A model generated the notes under the pieces. That model searched no databases. It was not told where the DNA came from and saw only the letters and a program-made list of their open reading frames with translations. Source: Planctomycetaceae bacterium (GTDB lineage Bacteria; Planctomycetota; Planctomycetia; Pirellulales; Thermoguttaceae). Taken from it: DNA of 5,828 nucleotides. Positions 1 through 5,580 of this stretch are shown piece after piece. Each line of letters begins with the position of its first letter. Position 1 is the stretch's first letter. The translations under genes and the position numbers were made by a program. The stretch is taken from positions 1 to 5,828 of the forward strand of contig JAISQS010000708.1 in NCBI GenBank assembly GCA_031274045.1, read 5' to 3'.

Positions 1-1
1 C

Positions 2-38
2 CTCGTTATACCAACATCTTTTTTGAGAATACGAAACA
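2..38 (+). repeat. Dispersed repeat, left copy
   Basis: This 37-bp stretch matches 5318-5355 in the same orientation. The last 20 bases are identical (TTTTTTGAGAATACGAAACA, 19-38 versus 5336-5355), and the preceding part (GTTATAC plus an ACA-rich stretch) is similar with a few changes and a one-base gap. It sits at the window edge, so its true left boundary cannot be seen. It lies in noncoding DNA beyond the terminator of the minus-strand operon. It could be part of a larger interspersed repeat family, but two copies are all the window shows. Confidence 0.6.
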
Positions 39-89
39 GACAAAAAATACGAGACATAACAAAATAATTTTTTTAACGCGAAACACACC

Positions 90-118
90 AAAAAAACGAA
101 ATTCGCGAAAGCGATTTC
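90..118 (-). terminator. Rho-independent terminator after the CYTH gene
   Basis: Read on the minus strand, the stem GAAAT-CGC (118-111) pairs with GCG-ATTTC (106-98), with one bulged base (103) and a four-base loop (110-107). A run of seven T (96-90) follows within two bases of the stem. The hairpin starts 23 bases after the TAG stop of the CYTH gene (142-144), as expected for an intrinsic terminator closing the operon. On the plus strand the same stem carries a GAAA tetraloop but no T-run follows, so it should work in one direction only. Confidence 0.7.
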
Positions 119-141
119 AAAAATGTGTTTATCAAAATCGG

Positions 142-852
142 CTACCGTTGACGCGATATTGTGTTGATTGATTCTTGCTTTTTTTGACGCAGTAGCGATA
201 GATAACTGGCGCGGATCGATTTTGTTAAATTCAATTCTTTGGCAAAATCCATTATCAACCGCTTGCTCAACTCAAGATCAGATTCCAAAGAAATCGTCTC
301 CAACTCCACAAAATATTCACCGGAATTATTGTCACTCGCTTCTTTGGAACTGTTAATTGAATCATTGGAATCGTTGACATAATCTTTGGAACTGTTGATT
401 GAATCTTTGGAATTGTTGTTAAGAATTTTGTTCTCGTCAGAAAGTTCCGGCAAAAAATCGAGAAGAATCTCCACACGCGAACCCGAAACCATAATCTCCG
501 ACGAACGCCTAAACTTGCGGACAGATTCAACCGCACAGAATCCCAACGCCGCCAAAATACCTTGCAACGTCTCCACATCATCTATCCGCACCTCCAACTC
601 ACGGCGCGTCTTGGTCTCTTTGTCTATTTTTTGACCTTTGTATGTTAGGAAGTTTTCTTTTTTGCCGTCAACGAATTTTCGGACTCGCACTCGCAAGCAT
701 TCGTCTGTTTGGTTGAAATCGCGTTGCGGATGTGAGTAGAACAAATCAACTTCCTCCACAGCGTCTTTGCTAAAAATTATCCCGCGCTCTTTCAGTTGCC
801 GCTCGAATAGACCAATATCATCAATGCGGAATTTCATCTCCACTTCATACAT
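142..852 (-). CDS. CYTH-domain protein, class IV adenylate cyclase (CyaB)-like
   Basis: CYTH enzymes fold into a beta-barrel tunnel that binds triphosphates with divalent metal; members include class IV adenylate cyclases and triphosphatases. Numbered from the ATG at 852, the hallmark ExExK is residues 3-7 (E3, E5, K7). Tunnel-type residues follow: R54 and R56 in an LRVRVRK strand, K72 in TYKG, R83-R84-E85-L-E87, K113/R115/R116, E128 and D132, then E183 and E185 in FVELE. The C-terminal ASYLSLL (215-221) resembles the SYxxLL ending of CyaB-like proteins. I chose ATG 852 because it places the motif at the extreme N-terminus, as in the family. A TTG at 876 in the same frame would add eight residues and has no Shine-Dalgarno either. 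An Asn/Ser/Asp/Lys-rich insert (about 137-178) with heptad repeats interrupts the domain just before the last conserved strand. It is the last gene of the operon, 54 bp after the cyclo-ligase. Cyclase versus triphosphatase cannot be decided from sequence. Confidence 0.85.
   Translation of the reverse strand: MYEVEMKFRIDDIGLFERQLKERGIIFSKDAVEEVDLFYSHPQRDFNQTDECLRVRVRKFVDGKKENFLTYKGQKIDKETKTRRELEVRIDDVETLQGILAALGFCAVESVRKFRRSSEIMVSGSRVEILLDFLPELSDENKILNNNSKDSINSSKDYVNDSNDSINSSKEASDNNSGEYFVELETISLESDLELSKRLIMDFAKELNLTKSIRASYLSLLRQKKQESINTISRQR
331..414 (-). repeat. Four 21-bp tandem units inside the CYTH gene
   Basis: Read on the coding (minus) strand, four consecutive 21-base units encode NSKDSIN, SSKDYVN, DSNDSIN and SSKEASD. 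The consensus starts with TTCCAAAGATTCAAT-like sequence. Units one and three, and two and four, share the most bases, so a 42-bp super-unit is possible. Because units are whole codons, gain or loss of a unit keeps the reading frame. The array falls in a predicted surface loop between conserved CYTH strands. Confidence 0.8.
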
Positions 853-906
853 ATTTTTGTAAAACCCCCACTCCAAGTTCTATAATTTTTATTGTCCGAT
901 TGACAT

Positions 907-1533
907 TTAACCGTCGGCGCGACCGGCAACATCTCCTTCGAATCGCATTTTGAACTTTTTGTTTTTTATGATTTCTTTTTCGGTAATTACAATATCTACA
1001 CGTTGGTCATGTATTTCTTTGGGAATACTATTGAAAATTTGCATTGCAAAGCATAATCCGACTCGAATGTTTTTTTCCGGCAGCCGCGCAAGGAATCTGT
1101 CATAGTATCCCCCGCCGCGACCGAGTCTATTGCACTCTCGATCAAACAACACACCCGGAACAAGAATTACATCAATCGAATCCAACTCAACCCTTCTCTC
1201 CGCAAGTTTCCATATCTGCGACATCGGCTCCAATATTCCAAACCTTCCCCTACAAAGTTCCTCCGCCGACTCCACCCTAATCGGAACAATATCATCCCCC
1301 GCACAAAACGGAACAATCAACGGAAACCTTGCATAATCCAGCGTCATCGGCTCATTGCCGCAGTCAAGATAAATCATCAGCCGCGACGCTTCTTCCGCCT
1401 CATTGAACCACGAAAATTGTCTGAGCGCATCCCAAATTTGCCCGCTCAATTGACAACGCAAATCTTCACTGCCGGCAAAATATTTTGACATCGCATCTTT
1501 CATAAATTTGCGCAATATATTTTTGTCCGGCAT
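907..1533 (-). CDS. 5-formyltetrahydrofolate cyclo-ligase (5,10-methenyl-THF synthetase)
   Basis: This enzyme family converts 5-formyltetrahydrofolate to 5,10-methenyltetrahydrofolate with ATP in the cytosol, recycling a folate storage form for one-carbon metabolism. The 208-residue length is normal. Visible family motifs are GRFGILEP (96-103); VPGVLFDRECNRLGRGGGYYDRF (125-147), of which GRGGGYYDR (138-146) is the glycine-rich nucleotide/substrate loop; and HDQRVDIVITE (175-185) near the C-terminus. No key residue appears lost. The ATG at 1533 lies 18 bp after the lipoprotein stop (TGA 1554-1552), so the two are almost surely co-transcribed. No Shine-Dalgarno is visible between them, so translation may be coupled or leaderless-like. 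The gene ends with TAA at 909-907. Names used in other species are ygfA, fau or MTHFS; I leave the symbol blank because usage varies. Confidence 0.93.
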   Translation of the reverse strand: MPDKNILRKFMKDAMSKYFAGSEDLRCQLSGQIWDALRQFSWFNEAEEASRLMIYLDCGNEPMTLDYARFPLIVPFCAGDDIVPIRVESAEELCRGRFGILEPMSQIWKLAERRVELDSIDVILVPGVLFDRECNRLGRGGGYYDRFLARLPEKNIRVGLCFAMQIFNSIPKEIHDQRVDIVITEKEIIKNKKFKMRFEGDVAGRADG

Positions 1534-1551
1534 AATTTTTACAAGATATTG

Positions 1552-3180
1552 TCAATAAGTTTTATTGCGAATGCCCGCCGAGAAATATTCCAAATCACCA
1601 AAACGCTCAACCAACCAGTTAATCTTCGCGTTTTCATTGACTACTTTGAAATCGGTCTCTTGAGTATCTACCAGCTTCAAGTCAAAAACATACTTGCCCA
1701 GCATCCCCGAAAAGAGAGTACGATGATTCGCGGGAATTGCTTTCGGACGACCTTTGTTGATGTGGTCAACCAGATTCGTAACACAACTATTTCGCACCGG
1801 ATGATAAAATTCCGGCTTCGCGGCGAGTTTGTTCGCCCTTTGCAATGCGTCAACAAACATCGTGCGGACTTCATGCGGAGCAAAATTCAGCCTGTACAAA
1901 TAAACGTCATTCTTGTTTATTTGCGAGTCAAGCCGCAACACATCACGCTCGTCCGCGAAAACATAAATTAACTCAAATTGCCGCAACGCCGACGCTATCG
2001 GATCAAAAATTTCACCCTCCTCATACCGCGCCGTAATCGACATCAAAATATGCTTCCCATCAGCGAAACCAAAACTCGACTGAACATGAGCAATTGACGG
2101 CAAACCACGCAACGGCACAATAATCAAATCAATCGTCCGTATCTGATCGAGATTAAAAGTAGCGTCATAATATCTGGTAGTGTAGTCTTGATTGGTATTG
2201 TATGTTGAGTATCGGACGTTTCGGATTGTGACTTGGTTTGCGTTGAAGTCGGCGGTTTGGAGGACGGCGTGATTCGGCGACCAACGCCTGTCATTTACCG
2301 GCGTGATTTCGCGGATTAGTTCTTGACCGAGTCTGTAATTGTTCGGCTGCTTTTGAATCTGTGTTTGGTATTGGAATCCTGCGTTATTGTTCGGATAATG
2401 TTTTGTCAAAGGGGCAGCTTTTATCAAATTATCAATTCCGGTTTGCGGCGGTGATGTTCTTTGATACGCGGGTTGGGTATTGGTGTTCTCGATTCCGTTT
2501 ACTTGCGTGATGGCAGAGTTTCTTTGGGCAACGCTCAAATTATTTTGCGCAACACTTCCGTTTTTTTGCGCTGCGGTCAAATTATTTTGTGCAACGCCTC
2601 CGTTGATTCGCTCAATGACAGCCGGATTAACATCGGCGTATGAAGTTTGCGTAATCTTCTTCCGGCTATTTTGCGGAGAGAGCGACGCGATCAATCCGGT
2701 GGGATCGTACCACGCATATTTATTTTTTACCGTGTTCTTCGCCGTACTCTTCACCGGTTTTTTTGTCAGACGATTTGTTTGATTTGCGAGAATGATCTGA
2801 TTGTTGGGTTGTTGATTCGGTGTGAGGTAATGTTGACTGGCGGCGGAGTGATTTGGGAGCGGTTGGTTGGATGTCGGCAAGGGGCGAGGGTTGTGATAGT
2901 GCGGATGTTGGGGTTGAAGGGTACTGCTTGCGAGCAAAGCACGTTGTGCAGAAGGCGTGGAATTACAACCCGCCGCGACAATCAGAAGCATAGATAATAT
3001 CGCCAAAGAAACAAAACCGGTACAACAACATGCCGCGCACTTTCTGAAAGCGGAAACGTGTTGAGCCGCTGATAAGTTGGCGGGTCGGTCGATTTTTTTT
3101 GGTTTTCGGTTGGACATATATATTGGACGTTTGATTTTTTTTGTGCAATATTTTTGAGCGGCGTATGATTGAACGCTCAT
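1552..3180 (-). CDS. Predicted lipoprotein with C-terminal DUF4105 (Lnb N-terminal periplasmic-type) domain
   Basis: The 542-residue product has a basic N-terminus, a cysteine cluster CAACCC (48-53), one hydrophobic segment (about 55-70) and a lipobox-like VAAGC ending at C72, suggesting lipid anchoring after export. Residues 80-290 are a Gln/Asn/Pro-rich, probably disordered linker with a heptad array (196-230). The folded part is about 310-480. IRNVRYSTYN and YYDATFNLDQI lead into AHVQSSFGF (364-372), SITARYEEGE, QFELIYVFADERD (401-413) and NSCVTNL (464-470). This order, with a His in an AHxxxSF motif and a Cys in an NxCxT motif, matches my memory of DUF4105/Lnb_N proteins, which look like papain-type folds; a catalytic Cys/His pair (C466, H364-region) is inference. 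The ATG at 3180 gives a long n-region; the ATG at 3117 (residue 22) is a plausible alternative. The gene probably starts a three-gene operon. Substrate and role are unknown. Confidence 0.8.
   Translation of the reverse strand: MSVQSYAAQKYCTKKIKRPIYMSNRKPKKIDRPANLSAAQHVSAFRKCAACCCTGFVSLAILSMLLIVAAGCNSTPSAQRALLASSTLQPQHPHYHNPRPLPTSNQPLPNHSAASQHYLTPNQQPNNQIILANQTNRLTKKPVKSTAKNTVKNKYAWYDPTGLIASLSPQNSRKKITQTSYADVNPAVIERINGGVAQNNLTAAQKNGSVAQNNLSVAQRNSAITQVNGIENTNTQPAYQRTSPPQTGIDNLIKAAPLTKHYPNNNAGFQYQTQIQKQPNNYRLGQELIREITPVNDRRWSPNHAVLQTADFNANQVTIRNVRYSTYNTNQDYTTRYYDATFNLDQIRTIDLIIVPLRGLPSIAHVQSSFGFADGKHILMSITARYEEGEIFDPIASALRQFELIYVFADERDVLRLDSQINKNDVYLYRLNFAPHEVRTMFVDALQRANKLAAKPEFYHPVRNSCVTNLVDHINKGRPKAIPANHRTLFSGMLGKYVFDLKLVDTQETDFKVVNENAKINWLVERFGDLEYFSAGIRNKTY
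2491..2595 (-). repeat. Five 21-bp tandem units inside the lipoprotein gene
   Basis: On the coding strand, five consecutive 21-base units encode VAQNNLT, AAQKNGS, VAQNNLS, VAQRNSA and ITQVNGI (residues 196-230). The invariant core is xxCAA at positions two to three of each peptide (A/T-Q), followed by an Asn at position five. Units one and three are nearly identical, differing mainly in the last codon. The array sits in the low-complexity linker, so copy number change would alter linker length without breaking the frame. Confidence 0.85.
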
Positions 3181-3188
3181 TTTGTAGT

Positions 3189-3222
3189 GTCAAATCCAAA
3201 ATGACCTCCCACCGGATTTGAC
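3189..3222 (-). promoter_or_regulatory. Leader hairpin presenting a Shine-Dalgarno-like GGGAGG in its loop
   Basis: Bases 3214-3222 (GGATTTGAC) are the exact reverse complement of 3189-3197 (GTCAAATCC), giving a 9-bp stem with a 16-base loop. On the minus strand the loop contains GGGAGG, the best ribosome-binding sequence in this part of the window. The stem base is only eight nucleotides before the ATG at 3180, while the linear distance from GGAGG to that ATG is about 24. It could place the ribosome by folding, or instead be a dyad operator. Function is inferred; the dyad itself is exact. Confidence 0.5.
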
Positions 3223-3225
3223 CTC

Positions 3226-3253
3226 GTTATGCAGATAGTAACAATTTTGCCAA
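3226..3253 (-). promoter_or_regulatory. Candidate sigma-70-type promoter for the lipoprotein operon
   Basis: On the minus strand TTGGCA (3253-3248, five of six to TTGACA) is followed after 16 bases by CATAAC (3231-3226, four of six to TATAAT). Transcription would begin close to 3220, so the hairpin at 3189-3222 would lie at the very 5' end of the message. A second possible pair is TTGACA (3193-3188) with AATCAT 17 bases on, which would favour the internal ATG at 3117. Both are by-eye matches only. Confidence 0.3.
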
Positions 3254-3389
3254 ATCAACTCAAGATCATTTTTTCACACAAAGAATCCGACAACACGCCT
3301 CGCCTTCCAATGGGGCAGTTGATGCGTTGCCCGCCTTACGTTGACGAACACGGTTTTTGTCCCATATTCGTTGGTTATTTGTATGTTTT

Positions 3390-4709
3390 TTATTCATCTG
3401 ATTCTTTTATTTGTTCTTTTATCCATTCTAGTTTTTTTGCGAGTTCGGTTTCGTATCCTCTGTCGGTTGGTTTGTAGTAGTTCTTTTCGACTCCCAAGTA
3501 TTCTTGATTTGCGATTGCGTTTTTTGACTCGTGCGAGTATTTATAACCGACATGTCCCAACGCCTCCGACCCCTTGTAATGACTATCCCGCAAATGTTTC
3601 GGCACAGGTATAACACGATTCTCCTCAATATCTTTTTTCGCTTCGTAGATTGCGTTTGTTGCGGAGTTCGATTTCGGTGCGAGAGCGAGATAGATTGTTG
3701 TTTGGGCAAGATTCAATTGACATTCGGGCAAGCCGACAATTTCACACGCTTGCGCGGTTGCAACTGCGAGCGGCAAAGCTGCCGGATCAGCGTTGCCTAC
3801 ATCTTCGCTTGCCAGTATCACCAACCGACGCGCCAAAAAACGAACATCATCACCCCCAACAAGCATCTTTGCCAACCAATATATCGCCGCGTCCGGATCA
3901 CTGCCGCGAATACTCTTGATCAACGCACTAATCGTATCGTAATGCGAATCGCCATCACGATCGTATGAAATTATTTTTCTTTGTAGCGACTCGCTTGCCA
4001 ATTCGCGCGTGAACACTATCGGCTCAGATTCACTTGACAAAACACCAATCTCCAACGCCGAAAGAGCACGCCGCGCATCACCCTCACTAACCTCCGCCAA
4101 AAAATCCAACGCATCCTCCCGCAACTCTATCTTGTACTTCCCCAACCCGCGTTCCTTGTCCGCCGCCGCGCGACGCACCAACTCTTTGACAAGATCATTT
4201 GAGAGCGGCTCGAATTGGAAAATCCGGCTCCGGCTAAGTAGAGCGTTATTGATGGTAAAGTACGGATTCTCCGTCGTCGCGCCGACAAGCACAACAATTC
4301 CATTCTCCACCTCCGGCAACAACACGTCTTGTTGCGTTTTGTTGAATCGATGTATCTCGTCAATAAAAAGCAACGTCTTTTGCCGGTCTATCGAAAGATG
4401 TTCTTTGGCTTCGGTCAAGATGTCGCGGAGTTGCTTTACGCCGTCTGATACCGCGCTGAGTTGGCGAAATATGCTGCGGGTTGATCTTGCCAAAATATAC
4501 GCAAGTGTCGTCTTGCCCGTTCCCGGCGCACCATGAAAAATCACCGAACCAAGACGATCCGCCAAAAGAAGACGACGAAGCAACTTCCCCTCACCAAGAA
4601 AATGCTCCTGCCCAACAAACTCATCCAATGTCTGCGGACGCATCCGAACCGCCAACGGCGCAACACTACCAATATTCACACGCTCCTCCGCCTCAAATAA
4701 AGAAACCAT
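3390..4709 (-). CDS. rarA: Replication-associated recombination protein A (RarA/MgsA), AAA+ ATPase
   Basis: RarA (bacterial relative of eukaryotic Mgs1/WRNIP1) is a clamp-loader-like AAA+ ATPase acting at stalled replication forks and in recombination. The 439-residue protein is full length. Motifs in order: RPQTLDEFVGQEH (24-36), Walker A GAPGTGKTT (60-68), Walker B LLFIDE (113-118) followed by IHRF, sensor 1 GATTENP (143-149), arginine-finger region SRSR (159-162) and sensor 2 GDARRALS (210-217). The C-terminal half has the family stretches SHYDTISALIKSIRGSDPDA (255-274), GGDDVRFLARRL (285-296), ASEDVGNADP (300-309) and VPKHLRDSHYKG (369-380). The ATG at 4709 is preceded by GGGTGA three bases upstream, a weak ribosome site inside the last of three leader repeats. 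The stop is TAA at 3392-3390. The 209-bp gap to the lipoprotein gene shows no convincing terminator, so read-through is possible. No residue appears damaged. Confidence 0.97.
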   Translation of the reverse strand: MVSLFEAEERVNIGSVAPLAVRMRPQTLDEFVGQEHFLGEGKLLRRLLLADRLGSVIFHGAPGTGKTTLAYILARSTRSIFRQLSAVSDGVKQLRDILTEAKEHLSIDRQKTLLFIDEIHRFNKTQQDVLLPEVENGIVVLVGATTENPYFTINNALLSRSRIFQFEPLSNDLVKELVRRAAADKERGLGKYKIELREDALDFLAEVSEGDARRALSALEIGVLSSESEPIVFTRELASESLQRKIISYDRDGDSHYDTISALIKSIRGSDPDAAIYWLAKMLVGGDDVRFLARRLVILASEDVGNADPAALPLAVATAQACEIVGLPECQLNLAQTTIYLALAPKSNSATNAIYEAKKDIEENRVIPVPKHLRDSHYKGSEALGHVGYKYSHESKNAIANQEYLGVEKNYYKPTDRGYETELAKKLEWIKEQIKESDE

Positions 4710-4710
4710 A

Positions 4711-4776
4711 ATTCACCCAACACAAAATAAAACTAATTCACTCAACACGAAATTTAATTCACACACAACACGAAAT
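4711..4776 (-). repeat. Three imperfect direct repeats in the rarA leader
   Basis: Written on the plus strand, copies begin at 4711, 4736 and 4757 and share ATTCAC, then CAACAC, then (A/G)AAAT. Copies one and two are 18 bases and differ at two positions; copy three has two extra bases in the middle. Start-to-start distances are 25 and 21 bases. On the minus strand each reads ATTTyGTGTTG...TGAATT and the last ends one base from the rarA ATG, supplying its GGGTGA. A weaker fourth trace (TCAACACAATAT) lies near 4788-4799. They may be operator-like sites or simple duplications. Confidence 0.6.
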
Positions 4777-4810
4777 TATCAGTAATATCAACACAATATC
4801 CGCTCTAATC

Positions 4811-5163
4811 GACCTTATTTATAACCTTATTTTTCTTAACAAAACAACCTCAGCAGCAAATGAGTATACCCCAAACAACAAACCTCATTACCTCATCATT
4901 TTTCAATCCGTTCTATGTTGTCGTGTTATTACATTCCGTTAGGAATGTAACGCTCGGTAGAAAATGAAGCCCCCACCGAGTCCCTGCATTCTGTAGGAAT
5001 GCAACCCTGTGACTTGACCAATGGCGGCATTCCTACGGAATGTTAGTTTGTGTGATGACATCATTTTCTACCGAGCGATGCAAACCTACGGCTTGCAATG
5101 CTAGAATATTACATTTTGCTACTGAGGCTGATTTTGTAAAAAAATAAGGTTGTAAACAAGGTT
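4811..5163. mobile_element. Foldback (MITE-like) element 1 with long inverted ends
   Basis: The ends are inverted copies of each other over about 50 bases: 4811-4861 against 5112-5163. The longest exact piece is AACCTTATTTTT (4823-4834) with AAAAATAAGGTT (5140-5151). Further matches are CAACCTCAGCAGCAAAT (4845-4861) against CAGCCTCAGTAGCAAAA (reverse of 5114-5130), and GACCTTATTTAT (4811-4822) against AACCTTGTTTAC. The interior holds a 17-bp exact inverted repeat and four small hairpins, described separately. No open reading frame, transposase or clear target-site duplication is visible. A nonautonomous mobile element is the best reading; a large structured RNA or an old inverted duplication is possible. 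Confidence 0.5.
4929..5097. repeat. Cluster of four short hairpins with a 17-bp exact inverted repeat
   Basis: CGCTCGGTAGAAAATGA at 4951-4967 is matched exactly in reverse complement at 5061-5077. Four small palindromes of one family surround it. TTACATTCC/GGAATGTAA is at 4929-4950 (loop GTTA). TGCATTC/GAATGCA is at 4985-5003. CATTCC/GGAATG is at 5028-5042 (loop TAC). TGCAA-x-CC/GG-x-TTGCA is at 5079-5097 (loop TAC). The first and last hairpins abut the 17-bp arms, so a unit of hairpin plus arm occurs twice, inverted. The layout looks like accumulated or nested palindromic repeats inside element 1. Confidence 0.75.
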
Positions 5164-5259
5164 TGTTTCACGACAACGTTGAGGCATTCCACTGATATAT
5201 TGCAACACGGGTCAAATTCATCCTCAAAACAAAAGACGAGATTTTAAAGTACGCATAGG

Positions 5260-5288
5260 ATTGTACAGTACCGATTTTACAGTACAAT
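5260..5288. repeat. Short palindrome between the two foldback elements
   Basis: ATTGTAC-A-GTA (5260-5270) pairs with TAC-A-GTACAAT (5278-5288), leaving one A/A mismatch and a seven-base loop. ACAGTAC also occurs here twice as a direct repeat. The surrounding bases from 5164 to 5317 contain nothing I can identify as a gene. No T-run follows on either strand, so it is not an obvious terminator; an operator or remnant repeat is possible. Confidence 0.5.
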
Positions 5289-5317
5289 GTCTCCCCGTTT
5301 GCGTTGGACGCGGAGTT

Positions 5318-5355
5318 CTTGTTATACAACACAAGTTTTTTGAGAATACGAAACA
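5318..5355 (+). repeat. Dispersed repeat, right copy
   Basis: This is the second copy of the repeat at 2-38, with the last 20 bases (5336-5355) identical. It ends exactly where the inverted end of foldback element 2 begins (5356). Either element 2 inserted next to or into this repeat, or the repeat is the outer part of a larger mobile unit. In the left copy the sequence after position 38 is different, so the boundary at 5355/5356 is real. Confidence 0.6.
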
Positions 5356-5495
5356 CGCGAAATATACTTTTTACCCTTGAAAATTCCCTTTCGCAATCGT
5401 AATAAATATGATTTTATTACCGATTTGAGCTACGGATATTGAGTCACAGCCGACACGCAACAGGTACCAATTTTCCCACCCTTAATAACAACGAA

Positions 5496-5523
5496 GTAGA
5501 GACGCAATGCATTGCGTCTCTAC
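5496..5523. repeat. Perfect 28-bp palindrome
   Basis: Bases 5496-5509 (GTAGAGACGCAATG) are followed directly by their exact reverse complement (5510-5523), with no spacer. The centre is ATGCAT. It lies at the inner end of the left arm of element 2. Similar AGAGACGC-centred palindromes occur as interspersed repeats in some bacteria, as I recall, but I cannot verify a family from this window. Confidence 0.95.
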
Positions 5524-5525
5524 AT

Positions 5526-5580
5526 TCCGCGCCATTATTCCCTTATTCACAATGTTTTAATAAGGGGATAAGGGCGCGGA
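5526..5580. repeat. 22-bp stem hairpin at the core of element 2
   Basis: TCCGCGCC (5526-5533) pairs with GGCGCGGA (5573-5580), and CTTATT (5542-5547) with AATAAG (5559-5564). The eight bases between them pair with one mismatch and one G-T. The loop is eleven bases (5548-5558). The outer stem is markedly GC-rich compared with its surroundings. No T-run follows, so an intrinsic terminator is not supported on either strand. Confidence 0.9.

Noticed and set aside
1549..1971. Plus-strand 140-codon frame opposite the DUF4105 domain
   Set aside because: It is the antisense shadow of a conserved coding region, with no start signal or family motif of its own.
2491..2595. Possible CRISPR array
   Set aside because: Units are contiguous 21-bp repeats in frame with a gene, with no unique spacers and no cas genes nearby.
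2963..3199. Minus-strand 78-codon frame with a TTG start five bases after GGAGG, overlapping the lipoprotein start
   Set aside because: The spacing is good, but the frame lies almost wholly within the lipoprotein's signal-peptide region in another frame, has no family resemblance, and its composition follows from the shifted codons. A leader-peptide role cannot be excluded but is unsupported.
3311..3335. GGGCA/TGCCC hairpin between rarA and the lipoprotein gene as a rarA terminator
   Set aside because: The stem is only five pairs with a ten-base loop and no T-run follows on the minus strand.
4009..4536. Plus-strand 175-codon frame opposite rarA
   Set aside because: Antisense shadow of the conserved AAA+ domain; Ser/Arg-rich composition is typical of such shadows.
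5208..5222. T-arm-like GGGTCAAATTC suggesting a tRNA
   Set aside because: No matching five-base stem, acceptor stem or anticodon arm could be built around it.
5168..5356. Minus-strand 62-codon frame between the two foldback elements
   Set aside because: No ribosome site and no recognisable family. It is built partly from the palindrome at 5260-5288 and the dispersed repeat at 5318-5355, so it is more likely chance within repeats.
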